Assembly (NCBI RefSeq): GCF_000214665.1
Contig: NC_015572.1
Location: 4,154,001-4,218,000 of the forward strand
DNA: 64,000 bases
Origin: Methylomonas methanica MC09
Lineage (GTDB): Bacteria > Pseudomonadota > Gammaproteobacteria > Methylococcales > Methylomonadaceae
Direction of reading: 5' to 3'
Shown: in pieces, positions 39,401-48,033 of the stretch
How the letters are laid out: the number at the start of each line of letters is the position of its first letter
How positions within the stretch are numbered: position 1 is the stretch's first letter
Made by a program: the position numbers and the translations under genes
The notes under the pieces: model-generated
What the model saw: the letters and a program-made list of their open reading frames with translations, nothing else
Databases searched by the model: none
Told to the model about the DNA's origin: nothing

Positions 39401-39939
39401 GTTTCCGACCGGCGCTCTTTGTATTTGGAAATACCAGCCGCTTCCTCGATATGTACTCGCAAATCTTCCGGCTTGGCTTCCACCATACGGGATATGGTGC
39501 CCTGCTCGATGATGGCATAACTGCGCGAACCCAGGCCGGTGCCCAGAAACAGGTCGGTAATATCCTTGCGCCGGCATTTGGAACCATTCAGCATGAACTG
39601 CGATTGGCCGTCGCGGCTGACCTGGCGTTTAATGGAAATGGTGGCGTATTGGGCATATTCGCCGCCAGCCTTGCCTTCGCTATTGTCGAACACCAATTCC
39701 ACGGAGGCCATGCTGACCGGCTTGCGCCCGGATGAGCCGTTAAAAATCACGTCGGCCATATTGCCGCCGCGTAAATGCTTGGCGGAACTTTCCCCCATCA
39801 CCCAACGCACTGCGTCGATGATATTGGATTTGCCGCACCCGTTCGGCCCGACAATGGCGGTCAGGTTGCCGCTAATCGGAATGCTGGTGGGGTCGACAAA
39901 GGATTTGAAACCCGAAAGTTTGATTTTTTCCAGTTTCAT
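36439..39939 (-). CDS. smc: Chromosome segregation ATPase SMC
   Basis: A 1166-residue condensin subunit. The N-terminal Walker A is GPNGCGKSN (about 32-40), and the C-terminal head has the ABC signature LLSGGEKALTAVAL and Walker B FCLLDEVDAPLDD. Two long Gln/Glu-rich coiled coils (about 170-480 and 670-990) flank a hinge domain (about 510-640, with FLEAEEGWETALETVLGSYL). The coiled-coil sequence makes long antisense frames, which I do not count as genes. It is the first gene of a two-gene unit with zipA; scpA and scpB are not nearby. Confidence 0.97.
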   Translation of the reverse strand: MKLEKIKLSGFKSFVDPTSIPISGNLTAIVGPNGCGKSNIIDAVRWVMGESSAKHLRGGNMADVIFNGSSGRKPVSMASVELVFDNSEGKAGGEYAQYATISIKRQVSRDGQSQFMLNGSKCRRKDITDLFLGTGLGSRSYAIIEQGTISRMVEAKPEDLRVHIEEAAGISKYKERRSETETRMRHTRENLERLNDLRDEVEKQIKNLAKQAEKAEKYTELKKQERQYKQELLAMRWQNFQQHAQQLEEKLQSIAAEHNRLFVLVRDTEKAMELKRGEQKAQQQQLDSTQADYYAVVGEVSRLEQAIKHSEKSHEETLLEIKRLKQQAEQAQTECELDRQQLEEIRQTLMEAEETLIVAKEREEDLLGIQQDAQLQKQQWQQQWEAFLAENAGYREQAEVQRTKLIQLENQNRQLQTRLDKLQGERGGLAEAQLQLELETLESSIEMIEAERARLQQQLEEVLQRIAGLRPEIKQLHDQLHDRRAQLQKVNGKISSLELLQQHAMGKDKKDLAAWLEQVGLEQQPRLAEFLEAEEGWETALETVLGSYLEAICVDSADSILSELQELSKQSLIVFETHPADAGGSAAAAGLAGKLRSRWDLSSLLSGIYCADTLQQARQMTLLAHESVVLADGTWLGKDWIKISRGSDSKAGVLHREKELRELKQLQSELQMAIGEDEQQLADSEQALKTAEANREQYQRQEKLLSAEYSAKSAEYSAQAARFEQQKRRLEQLVHEIEEISQHLAENAESMSEAEMIKQDAELALGELGDKKMQLEQLSRQIQSQQQDTDASVDEARRHLQRLHAQIESLKASEGLTAKQIERLQIQHQQSADRIAELEDKLEFSLSPLDDEKMLLEQLLEQKQAFEAGLAAERQAQQASEQSVSQLAELYSKTQRDLEKQKEALDKVRFEQQDSRVRQQTVAEQLSEVDADPQQILAKLQSDAKEAVWKNRLDELTEQIERLGSINLTAIEEFKTQSERMRFLTEQHDDLMEALNSLDQAISKIDRESRQRFKETFDKINNGLQEKFPRLFGGGQAYLELTEQDVLDAGVNIIARPPGKRNSSIHLLSGGEKALTAVALVFSIFELNPAPFCLLDEVDAPLDDANVVRFSKMVEDMSTSVQFLYISHNKVTMEIAKHLAGVTMREPGVSRMVAVDIEEAVSMAES

Positions 39940-40135
39940 GACTGGCCGGATACGCTCAAGACTATTTACAAAGCCGACTATTATCGACGAAAAAGCCGCT
40001 AATTTGGAATGGATTTTATTTCCGTGTTTTTAGGGTAACGGCGATAGAGGCTTTTATAGCGCAAACTTGCCGGCCTCTCATTCGTTTACTACATTTACAG
40101 CTAACCATAACGCTGTATCGCCAGGAGAAACCGTC

Positions 40136-40648
40136 ATGCCGGGTCCCGTCACCACTACTTTTCGAGATGTTCTAGAAGAACAACACGGCTTGCGCAGACA
40201 AGGCATGCTGGGGCGAGGCGGCGGCATGGGCAATGCTTTGTTTTCCATCGATTACGACTGCCTGCCGCCGGAAGCCCGACAAACCATCGCCTTAATCATC
40301 GCCAACGGCCCGTTTCCTTATCCGGGAAAAGACGGCAGCAATTTCGGCAATAACTTTGGCGACCTGCCATCCGGACAATATTACGAATACACCGTGCCCA
40401 CCCCCGGCGTCACCAATCGCGGCAAGCGCCGCATCGTCGCCAGAAGAACCACGGCACAGCTGTTCTTTACCGCCTGCCATTACGAAAGAGTGGCCGTGCA
40501 GGGCGGCACCAAAGACCAACGCACCACCGCGCGCGAACAAGCCACGCTGGCGGAAGATGCCGAATGGCGTAACGGTTTTTACATCATCACCGGCATGTCG
40601 CTGGACTTAAGAAACCAAATATCGGCGGCCATAAAAGCCAAAGGCTAA
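40136..40648 (+). CDS. Guanyl-specific ribonuclease (microbial RNase Sa/N1 family), orphan
   Basis: A 170-residue protein whose segment 57-120 matches guanyl-specific microbial ribonucleases such as RNase Sa (NGPFPYPGKDGSNF, YYEYTVPTPG, NRGKRRIV, CHYERV). The expected general base E84, the phosphate-binding R95 and R99, and the general acid H115 are all present, so it is probably an active RNase. I choose ATG 40136, which has AGGAG eight bases before it, over an ATG at 40067 without one. No signal peptide is visible with either start, unlike secreted relatives, and no barstar-like inhibitor gene is adjacent. It could be an intracellular enzyme, a delivered toxin domain or a relic. It converges on draG, overlapping its 3' end by four bases. 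Confidence 0.75.
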   Translation: MPGPVTTTFRDVLEEQHGLRRQGMLGRGGGMGNALFSIDYDCLPPEARQTIALIIANGPFPYPGKDGSNFGNNFGDLPSGQYYEYTVPTPGVTNRGKRRIVARRTTAQLFFTACHYERVAVQGGTKDQRTTAREQATLAEDAEWRNGFYIITGMSLDLRNQISAAIKAKG

Positions 40649-41535
40649 CCACGACACGTATCGACGGCATACTGGATCAGTCCCAATGTCTGTTTCCTGA
40701 GCTGTTGTGCAACATCCGGTTCCAGCCGAGTTAGCCAACGCTGCGGTATTGTATCCACCCCGTAGGCCGCACCCGCCAGCATCCCCGCCAGGGCTCCGGT
40801 GGTATCGGCATCGCCGCCTTGGTTAACCGTAGCGATCAGGCACGATTCAAAATCGCCGGTATTAAAAAAATAATGCAGCACCGTCTGCAGCGTATCGACA
40901 ATATAGCCGCTGGCCTTGCCCGGATAAGGTTGGTACGCAAATTCGCCGAATTGGCCGATTAGCGAGTCGATTTCCCGTTTGCAATCCGCCACCGCCTCCC
41001 CTTTGATCAATCTGCCCGCCATGCGGCCTAATGCCAGCGTCGCCGCGTCGGATAACGGATTGTGATGCGTGAGACGGGCTTGTTGCAAGGTCCACTGTTC
41101 AAAATCAGCTGAACTGTAAAGCGTGGCCAGCACGACCGGCAGATTACGCATGCAGGCGCCATTACCCGCCTCGTCGGTTTGCGGCGGGCCTTGCAGAATT
41201 CCACTGTCGCGGTAACGCAGAATACCGCGCCGGCAGGTATTGCCGATATCCGGCGGATCGCTTTCCAGCCAGTTGACGAATTTATCGGCGACGGCGGTTA
41301 AATTCCAATCTTGTTGCTCGAGAATTGCCTCGCCAATCGCCAAGGACATTTGGGTATCGTCGGTAACTTGCCCCGCTTCCAATCCCAACCAGCCGCCGCC
41401 TATGATTTCCGTGTGTACGCCATAATGTTTTTGAATTTGTTTGGGCGACATAAACTCCACCGTCGCACCCAACGCGTCTCCGCACGCAAAACCCAGGTAA
41501 GCGCCCAACGCCCGATTCAACAATTGCCGCTCCAT
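40645..41535 (-). CDS. draG: ADP-ribosyl-[dinitrogen reductase] glycohydrolase
   Basis: A 296-residue dinuclear-manganese hydrolase that removes ADP-ribose from the nitrogenase iron protein and so reactivates it. Family features are GFACGDALGATVEFM, the metal-binding QVTDDTQMSLAIGEAIL, NGACMRNLPVVLA and VNQGGDADTTGALAGMLAGA. The neighbouring draT encodes the opposing transferase on the same strand, which supports DraG over other ADP-ribosylglycohydrolases. GAGG lies seven bases before the ATG. Confidence 0.92.
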   Translation of the reverse strand: MERQLLNRALGAYLGFACGDALGATVEFMSPKQIQKHYGVHTEIIGGGWLGLEAGQVTDDTQMSLAIGEAILEQQDWNLTAVADKFVNWLESDPPDIGNTCRRGILRYRDSGILQGPPQTDEAGNGACMRNLPVVLATLYSSADFEQWTLQQARLTHHNPLSDAATLALGRMAGRLIKGEAVADCKREIDSLIGQFGEFAYQPYPGKASGYIVDTLQTVLHYFFNTGDFESCLIATVNQGGDADTTGALAGMLAGAAYGVDTIPQRWLTRLEPDVAQQLRKQTLGLIQYAVDTCRG

Positions 41536-41556
41536 TTCATAACCTCGTAAGCTCGC

Positions 41557-42366
41557 TTAGCGCTGCACTTTGACGCGATAATCGCCGCCTATCACCAGAT
41601 ACTCTGACTCCCCGTGCAAGGCATGGTGCGGCAGTAATTCGTTAAAAAAAATCAGTTTCACCACCGGCACTTGCACCTCCAGAATGTAGGAACCGAACTC
41701 GCTGGCAATGTTGCGCATGTCGGTAAAGGACACTAAGCTGTTAAACCGCACTATTTTTTGGTTTTTATCCGCATCCGCGGCCACGCTGTAATCATCCAGG
41801 TTATTGACCCCGCGATACAAGGTTTTATGCCGCGCGGCAGGAAAATGAAAACGCTCTATCACCCACTGGCAATACTCGTACAGCAGGTCCAGCTGCATAA
41901 AAATACAGTTATTGTGATAGCGGCTGTTCATCTTTTCTTCGATATAAACCAGCCAGTTTTTGTCCATGAAACTATTCAGCGGTTGCTTGTGAAAATTGGG
42001 AAACAATCCGAAACGACTTTCCACCCAACCTTTGAATACAGCCCCCTGGGCATTATTGGAATCCAAGCCCCAGTCCTGAATCAAGCGTAAGTAGCTGCTC
42101 CGGAAACGCCGCTGCCCCTGCTTATCTTCGCCCAACCGCTGTTCCGCCTCGAACCCAAACACCACGCACATGTAATCCTGAAATACCTGACCGCAGTCCA
42201 CCACATTGTGCTGTTGAGCCAGTTTTTCAAACAAGCCGGCAGCGGCTTCCCGAGTGCCGGCGATATGCAAAGCCTGTGGATTATCGTTGAATAACGGACT
42301 AGCCATGCAGGCGGTGGCGATACCAATCAGGTTAGTGCTGTGGCCGTAGCGGGAAATAGCCGACAT
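41557..42366 (-). CDS. draT: NAD(+)-dinitrogen-reductase ADP-ribosyltransferase
   Basis: A protein of about 269 residues that inactivates the nitrogenase iron protein by ADP-ribosylating a conserved arginine in response to ammonium or energy shift. Recognised segments include GHSTNLIGIATACMASPLFN, RFGLFPNFHKQPL and the NAD-site region HKTLYRGVNNLDDY, with FNSLVSFTDMRNIASEFG. I start at ATG 42366 rather than TTG 42372. draG follows 21 bases downstream. nif structural genes are not in the window, so nitrogen fixation is inferred for the organism, not shown. Confidence 0.9.
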   Translation of the reverse strand: MSAISRYGHSTNLIGIATACMASPLFNDNPQALHIAGTREAAAGLFEKLAQQHNVVDCGQVFQDYMCVVFGFEAEQRLGEDKQGQRRFRSSYLRLIQDWGLDSNNAQGAVFKGWVESRFGLFPNFHKQPLNSFMDKNWLVYIEEKMNSRYHNNCIFMQLDLLYEYCQWVIERFHFPAARHKTLYRGVNNLDDYSVAADADKNQKIVRFNSLVSFTDMRNIASEFGSYILEVQVPVVKLIFFNELLPHHALHGESEYLVIGGDYRVKVQR

Positions 42367-42504
42367 CGTCAATCGAAATACCCAAACGAAAAACAGGAAT
42401 CTTCACACTAAACTCATGATTAAGCCAGCCCAGGCCACTAAACTGGCATTTTTGCGTTATCACGGCAAACTAACAGGCAACAAAATAACCAGGACATTGC
42501 CTTT

Positions 42505-42900
42505 ATGCCCAACCGATCCGAATTTACTTTATTTTACGATGGCAAATGCCCCATCTGCCGGAAAGAAGTATCCTGGCTGCGCTGGAAAAACACCCGACAT
42601 AAATTGCAATTTCAGGATATACATGCCGAAGATTTTGATGCCACCCGTTTCGGCAAATCGCAAACTGAACTGATGGCGGAAATTCATGGAATTTATCCCG
42701 ACGGCCGGCTTATCAAGGGTATGCCGGTATTCCGGGCTTGTTATCACGCAGTAGGATTGGGATGGCTACTTGCACCGACCGGGTGGCCGCTATTGAGACC
42801 ATTCTTTGACTGGCTATATGTTTTATTCGCCCGTCACCGAATTCGATTAGGTGGCTTATTCGCTGGCAATGCCTGTAATAATGGCGTTTGCAAACGTTGA
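42505..42900 (+). CDS. DCC-family (DUF393) thiol-disulfide oxidoreductase-like protein
   Basis: A 131-residue protein with the family signature FYDGKCPICRKEV near the N-terminus, including a CxxC pair, and the downstream region KGMPVFRACYHAVGLGWLL. Two hydrophobic stretches in the second half suggest membrane association. The thiol redox role is predicted for the family and not established. It is encoded between draT and the carotenoid operon and reads toward the latter, with a 115-base gap. Confidence 0.85.
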   Translation: MPNRSEFTLFYDGKCPICRKEVSWLRWKNTRHKLQFQDIHAEDFDATRFGKSQTELMAEIHGIYPDGRLIKGMPVFRACYHAVGLGWLLAPTGWPLLRPFFDWLYVLFARHRIRLGGLFAGNACNNGVCKR

Positions 42901-43015
42901 GGCGAAGACCTCTCCCCTATTTGCAACTGACTGCGATTTTCGGTTTTTCACACGTTAACTGTTACATTACGCATTTTTTTCAACGCTTAGACACGTCATC
43001 GGATCGATAACACTC

Positions 43016-44551
43016 ATGCCCCAATCCAAACATATCATTATCGTAGGCGCTGGCCCGGGCGGGCTTTGCGCCGGCATGTTACTCAGTCAGCGCGGTTTTA
43101 AAGTCTCTATTTTCGACAAAAATCCGGAAGTCGGCGGCCGCAACCGCGCCATACGCATGAATGGCTTTACCTTCGATACCGGCCCAACTTTTTTGTTGAT
43201 GAAAGGCGTTCTGGATGAAATGTTTGCCTTATGCGAACGCCGCAGCGAAGACTATTTGCGCTTCATGCCGCTAAATCCCATGTACAAATTGGTGTACGCC
43301 GACCGCGAATTATCGGTGTTTTCCGACCGGGAAAACATGCGCGCGGAACTGAACCGTGTATTCGACGAAGGCGCGGACGGCTACGAGCGCTTTATCGAAA
43401 ATGAACGTAACCGTTTCAATGCCTTATATCCTTGCATTACCCGGGATTATTCCTCACTGGCTTCGTTTCTCTCCTGGGACTTGATTAAGGCCCTGCCCTG
43501 GCTGGCGTTCCCGAAAAGCGTCTTCAATAATCTCGGCCAATACTTCAACCAGGAAAAAATGCGGCTGGCGTTTTGTTTTCAATCCAAATACCTGGGCATG
43601 TCGCCCTGGGATTGTCCGGCTTTATTTACCATGCTGCCTTATCTGGAACATGACTACGGCATCTATCACGTGGCCGGCGGCTTGAACCGCATTGCCCAAG
43701 CCATGGCCGACGTCATCAAGGAAAACGGCGGCGAGATTCATACCGACAGTCCGATTGAATCCTTGCTGGTCGAGAGCGGCGCGGTCAAGGGCGTCAAATT
43801 GGTCAGCGGCGAAGAAGTACGCGGCGATGAAGTTATCGTTAATGCCGACTTTGCCCATGCCATGACTCATTTGGTTGCGCCGGGTACTTTGCGTAAATAC
43901 GACCATGAGGCCTTGGAAAAACGCGAGTATTCCTGCTCCACCTTCATGCTCTATCTGGGCCTGGATAAACTTTACGACCTGCCGCACCACACCATCGTAT
44001 TCGCCAAGGACTACACCACTAATATTCGTAATATCTTCAGTCATAAAACCCTGACCGACGACTTTTCCTTTTACGTGCAAAACGCCTGCGCCAGCGATGC
44101 CAGTTTGGCCCCGACCGGCAAGTCGGCGCTGTATGTATTGGTGCCGATGCCGAATAACGACAGCGGCCTGGATTGGCAAGCGCATTGCAGCGAAGTACGC
44201 GAACAGGTGCTGGATACGCTAGGTGCGCGTTTGGGCTTGAACGACATCCGCGCGCATATCGAATGCGAGAAAATCATCACTCCGCAGACCTGGGAATACG
44301 AGGAACACGTCTATAAAGGCGCCACCTTCAGTCTGTCGCACAAATTCAGCCAGATGCTGTACTGGCGGCCGCATAACCGTTTCGAGGAACTGGACAATTG
44401 CTATCTGGTGGGCGGCGGCACCCATCCCGGCAGCGGCTTGCCAACCATTTATGAATCCGCGCGCATTTCTTCGAATTTAATCTCAAAAAAACACCGGGTG
44501 CCGTTCAAGGATATCTCGCATAACAGCTGGCTGAAAAAAGCCAAGGCCTGA
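43016..44551 (+). CDS. crtN: C30 carotenoid desaturase (diapophytoene desaturase-like)
   Basis: A 511-residue FAD-dependent desaturase of the CrtI/CrtN family, likely to introduce double bases of conjugation into 4,4'-diapophytoene on the way to diapolycopene. The N-terminal dinucleotide-binding site is GAGPGGLCAGMLLSQRGF with EVGGRNRAI; the C-terminal FAD signature is YLVGGGTHPGSGLPTIYESA. It is the first of three contiguous genes (desaturase, aldehyde dehydrogenase, crtNb), the order described in Methylomonas sp. 16a. Which desaturation steps it performs cannot be decided from sequence. The diapophytoene synthase (crtM-like) gene is not in the window. Confidence 0.87.
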   Translation: MPQSKHIIIVGAGPGGLCAGMLLSQRGFKVSIFDKNPEVGGRNRAIRMNGFTFDTGPTFLLMKGVLDEMFALCERRSEDYLRFMPLNPMYKLVYADRELSVFSDRENMRAELNRVFDEGADGYERFIENERNRFNALYPCITRDYSSLASFLSWDLIKALPWLAFPKSVFNNLGQYFNQEKMRLAFCFQSKYLGMSPWDCPALFTMLPYLEHDYGIYHVAGGLNRIAQAMADVIKENGGEIHTDSPIESLLVESGAVKGVKLVSGEEVRGDEVIVNADFAHAMTHLVAPGTLRKYDHEALEKREYSCSTFMLYLGLDKLYDLPHHTIVFAKDYTTNIRNIFSHKTLTDDFSFYVQNACASDASLAPTGKSALYVLVPMPNNDSGLDWQAHCSEVREQVLDTLGARLGLNDIRAHIECEKIITPQTWEYEEHVYKGATFSLSHKFSQMLYWRPHNRFEELDNCYLVGGGTHPGSGLPTIYESARISSNLISKKHRVPFKDISHNSWLKKAKA

Positions 44552-44553
44552 AT

Positions 44554-46146
44554 ATGCAAACTATTCGAGCCGTTTCGCCGATCGACGGTGAGCGATTGGG
44601 CGAATTTACCGTCAGTTCCGCCGAGTCCGTCCGGCAGCAAATGCGCGCAGCCCGCGTAGCAGGCGCTGACTGGGCAAATCTGTCCGTCAAATCCCGCACC
44701 TCGATTCTCGGCAAGCTGGTACCTTTGCTGTTAGCCGAGCTGGATTCAATTTGCGATATCATCGTCAAGAGCACAGGCAAGGTTCGCACCGAAGCCTTGC
44801 TGGGCGAGCTGTATCCTATTCTGGATTTGCTGAAGTTTTATCAAAAACATGCCGATTCAATTTTGCGCCGCCAGGGTGTGGTTACCTCGCCGTTTGCCTT
44901 CCCCGGCGCCACCGCCGACATAACACGGCGGCCTTATGGTGTAGCGGCTATCATTTCGCCGTGGAATTATCCGTTTCAACTAACCATGGCACCGCTGTTG
45001 ACCGCGCTTTACGCCGGCAATGCGGTGATCTTCAAAACCTCCGAATTAAGCCTGCCCGTTGGCCAATTAATTCTCGATCTGTGTCGGCGATTGGATTTGC
45101 CTCAGGACTTGGTGCAATGGGTCGTAGGAGATGGCAGCGTCGGCGCCGAGCTAATCGACGCCGGTCCGGACCTGCTGTTTTTCACCGGAGGCCTGACAAC
45201 CGGCCGCTCCGTGATGCAACGCGCCGCGCAACATCCCATCCCGGTTTTACTGGAACTGGGCGGCAAGGATCCCATGCTGGTCTTTGCGGACGCCAACCTG
45301 CAACGTGCCGCCGATGCGGCTTTATACGGCGGTTTTTGCAATAGCGGCCAAGCCTGCGTTTCGGTGGAGCGTCTCTATGTGCAGCTAAGTTGTTTTGATA
45401 AATTCCTGGCATTGCTACGCCAGGGTGCCGCAAAACTGCAGATCGGTCACGGCAAATATGGCGACTTGGGCGCCATGGTTAGCGAGCGACAATTTGACGT
45501 GGTAAAAGCGCATTACGATGACGCTATCGCTCAAGGCGCAAAGGCTTCGGGACCGCTGGAGCGGCAAGGCAACTATGTCAAACCGGTTGTGCTGTGGCAG
45601 GTTAGTCACGATATGCGCGTCATGCGTGAAGAAACCTTCGGTCCGTTGTTGCCTGTGATGAGTTTCGAGATTGAAGATCAGGCCGTACAACTGGCCAACG
45701 ACAGCGACTTGGGCTTGAACGCCAGCATTTGGAGCAACGATATTTCAAAAGCCGAGCGCATCGCCGGACGCTTGCAAGTCGGCAATTGGGTGGTTAACGA
45801 TGTTCTGAAAAACATCGGCCACCCCGGCCTGCCTTTCGGCGGCGTAAAAAAAAGCGGCTTCGGCCGCTACCACGGCGCGGAAGGCCTGCGACAGTTTAGT
45901 TACCCGGTATCCGGTCTCACCAGCCGCAGCCAGTTGCCCAAGGAACCGAACTGGTTCCCGTATTCCGACCTGCGTTATCGGCAATTTAAAGGCTATATCG
46001 ATTTTGTCTACGGCTCCGGCTCGCTACTGCAACGCATCAAACGCAATTGGCCTGCGTTGGAAGCATTCAAAGAATACTCGGCGTTCGATTTAAACCAACG
46101 CTGGCAAAACCTGAAATTACTATTGTCATGGAAACGGGATTACTGA
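44554..46146 (+). CDS. Carotenoid aldehyde dehydrogenase
   Basis: A 530-residue NAD(P)-dependent aldehyde dehydrogenase. Landmarks are the cofactor-site SPWNYPFQLTM, the general-base E234 in VLLELGGKDPML and the catalytic C268 in NSGQACVSVERLYV. In the Methylomonas pathway the gene in this position (ald) oxidises diapolycopene aldehyde to the acid, and the same role is inferred here. It starts two bases after crtN, and its stop overlaps the next start (TGATG). The C-terminal 60 residues extend beyond the usual family length and are positively charged. Confidence 0.88.
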   Translation: MQTIRAVSPIDGERLGEFTVSSAESVRQQMRAARVAGADWANLSVKSRTSILGKLVPLLLAELDSICDIIVKSTGKVRTEALLGELYPILDLLKFYQKHADSILRRQGVVTSPFAFPGATADITRRPYGVAAIISPWNYPFQLTMAPLLTALYAGNAVIFKTSELSLPVGQLILDLCRRLDLPQDLVQWVVGDGSVGAELIDAGPDLLFFTGGLTTGRSVMQRAAQHPIPVLLELGGKDPMLVFADANLQRAADAALYGGFCNSGQACVSVERLYVQLSCFDKFLALLRQGAAKLQIGHGKYGDLGAMVSERQFDVVKAHYDDAIAQGAKASGPLERQGNYVKPVVLWQVSHDMRVMREETFGPLLPVMSFEIEDQAVQLANDSDLGLNASIWSNDISKAERIAGRLQVGNWVVNDVLKNIGHPGLPFGGVKKSGFGRYHGAEGLRQFSYPVSGLTSRSQLPKEPNWFPYSDLRYRQFKGYIDFVYGSGSLLQRIKRNWPALEAFKEYSAFDLNQRWQNLKLLLSWKRDY

Positions 46147-47636
46147 TGAAGAAGAACAATAAAAACGTCGTGGTTATCGGCGCCGGCCTGGGCGGTCTGT
46201 CCGCAGCCATTTCGCTGGCCTCCGAAGGTTTTAAAGTCGAGTTGCTGGAAAAAAACGACAAGGTCGGCGGTAAACTCAACATCATGACCAAAGACGGTTT
46301 TACGTTCGATTTAGGACCGTCGATTCTAACCATGCCGCATATTTTCGAAGCATTATTCAGCCGAGTAGGCAAACATATGGCGGATTATGTCGGCATCGAA
46401 AAAGTCGAACCGCACTGGCGTAATTTCTTCGAAGACGGCACCGTCATCGATTTATGTGAAGACGCCGATAGTCAGCGTCGGGAACTGGACAAACTCGGCC
46501 CGGACACCTACGCGGAATTCGAACGTTTCATGGCGTATTCCCAAAAACTGGGCCGCGAGACCGAAGCCGGTTATTTCGCCAAGGGTCTGGATACTTTTTG
46601 GGAATTGCTGAAATTTTACGGCCCCATCCGCAGCCTGAATTTCGATGTATTCCGTAATATGGATCAAGGCGTGCGGCGATTCATTTCCAATCCCAAATTG
46701 GTCGATATCCTGAATTACTTTATTAAATACGTCGGTTCGTCACCCTACGATGCGCCGGCCCTGATGAACCTGATGCCTTACATTCAATACGAATACGGCC
46801 TGTGGTATGTCAAAGGCGGCATGTACGGTATGGCGCAAGCGCTGGAAAAACTGGCCTTGGAGCTAGGCGTCAACATCCGATTGAACACTGAAGTCACCGA
46901 AATTCAAACCCAAGCCGCCCAAGCCACCGGCGTGTTGTTGCAAAATGGCGAAGTCTTACCGGCCGACATCGTGGTATCCAACATGGAAGTAATCCCAGCC
47001 ATGCAAAAACTGCTACACAGCCCGGCCAGCGAACTGAAAAAAATGCAGCGCTTCGAACCCAGCTGTTCGGGACTGGTCTTGCACCTGGGTGTGGATACAA
47101 TTTACCCGCAACTGGCGCACCACAACTTCTTTTATTCCGACCATCCCCGCGAACATTTCGATGCGGTATTCAAAAGCCACCGCCTGTCCGACGATCCGAC
47201 TATCTACCTGGTCGCGCCGTGCAAAACCGATCCCAGCCAAGCACCAGCGGGTTGCGAAATCATCAAAATCCTGCCGCATATACCGCATATCGATCCAGCC
47301 AAACCCTTGACTGCAGACGATTACCGGGCTCTGCGTGAAAGAGTGTTAGTCAAGCTGGAGCGCATGGGTTTGACGGATTTACGCAAACACATTGTCACTG
47401 AAGAATACTGGACACCGCTGGACATACAAGCCAAGTATTACTCCAATTTGGGTTCAATTTACGGCGTGGAAGCGAATCGCTGGAAAAACCTGGGTTTCAA
47501 AGCACCGCAACGCAGCAGCGAATACCGGAATATATATTTTGTTGGCGGAAGCGTGAATCCAGGTGGCGGGATGCCCATGGTGACCCTCTCGGGGCAACTG
47601 GTGAGAGACAAAATATTGACGGACCTTTCACGCTAG
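46146..47636 (+). CDS. crtNb: C30 carotenoid terminal oxidase (CrtNb/CrtP-type)
   Basis: A 496-residue flavoprotein. The dinucleotide site is GAGLGGLSAAISLASEGF and the C-terminal FAD motif is YFVGGSVNPGGGMPMVTLSG. Segments such as FDLGPSILTMPHIFEALF, YFIKYVGSSPYDAPALM, VVSNMEVIP and LAHHNFFYSDHP match the diaponeurosporene oxidase CrtP of Staphylococcus more closely than desaturases, supporting oxidation of the terminal methyl group to an aldehyde. I start at ATG 46146, overlapping the dehydrogenase stop; a longer frame would extend back into that gene. No hairpin was found after the stop. Confidence 0.87.
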   Translation: MKKNNKNVVVIGAGLGGLSAAISLASEGFKVELLEKNDKVGGKLNIMTKDGFTFDLGPSILTMPHIFEALFSRVGKHMADYVGIEKVEPHWRNFFEDGTVIDLCEDADSQRRELDKLGPDTYAEFERFMAYSQKLGRETEAGYFAKGLDTFWELLKFYGPIRSLNFDVFRNMDQGVRRFISNPKLVDILNYFIKYVGSSPYDAPALMNLMPYIQYEYGLWYVKGGMYGMAQALEKLALELGVNIRLNTEVTEIQTQAAQATGVLLQNGEVLPADIVVSNMEVIPAMQKLLHSPASELKKMQRFEPSCSGLVLHLGVDTIYPQLAHHNFFYSDHPREHFDAVFKSHRLSDDPTIYLVAPCKTDPSQAPAGCEIIKILPHIPHIDPAKPLTADDYRALRERVLVKLERMGLTDLRKHIVTEEYWTPLDIQAKYYSNLGSIYGVEANRWKNLGFKAPQRSSEYRNIYFVGGSVNPGGGMPMVTLSGQLVRDKILTDLSR

Positions 47637-48033
47637 ATACAAATCATCATCTTCCGAAACAAAGCCAGCCTAAATCAGCTGTTCCGAGCTATCCTCTGCT
47701 CTTTTTCGGATAATTGATTTCCGTATTTTTGCGTCGATTAAGGTGATGTTTCGCCAACTTGCCCAACATGAATTAAGGCAGCAGCTAATGGCAATCGCGT
47801 GGTGGTTAACTTGGCCCATACCGCAAAACGCAACACTAACCGACCTAACATATCTGCACGTCTTTTTTATTAAACAATCCCTTTTTAATTCGATTTTAAC
47901 ACGACACGCCACATAGCTTAGCCGTACATTAAATTTTCATTAAAAGCCGCTTTTTAGCATGCAGAAATCTTCATAGCACATATACTCATCAATGCGGGGG
48001 AACTTTAACTTCAATCAAACTCAGGTGGTATTT
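47637..48033. other. Intergenic region between crtNb and the PEP-CTERM-like gene
   Basis: About 400 bases with no gene I can support. A 56-codon frame at 47746-47916 has a weak ribosome site and no recognisable features. The last 100 bases are AT-rich and probably hold the promoter of the next gene. Confidence 0.6.

Noticed and set aside
47746..47916. A 56-codon frame with AAGG before its ATG after crtNb
   Set aside because: No recognisable protein features and a lone, low-value coding signal; kept as intergenic.
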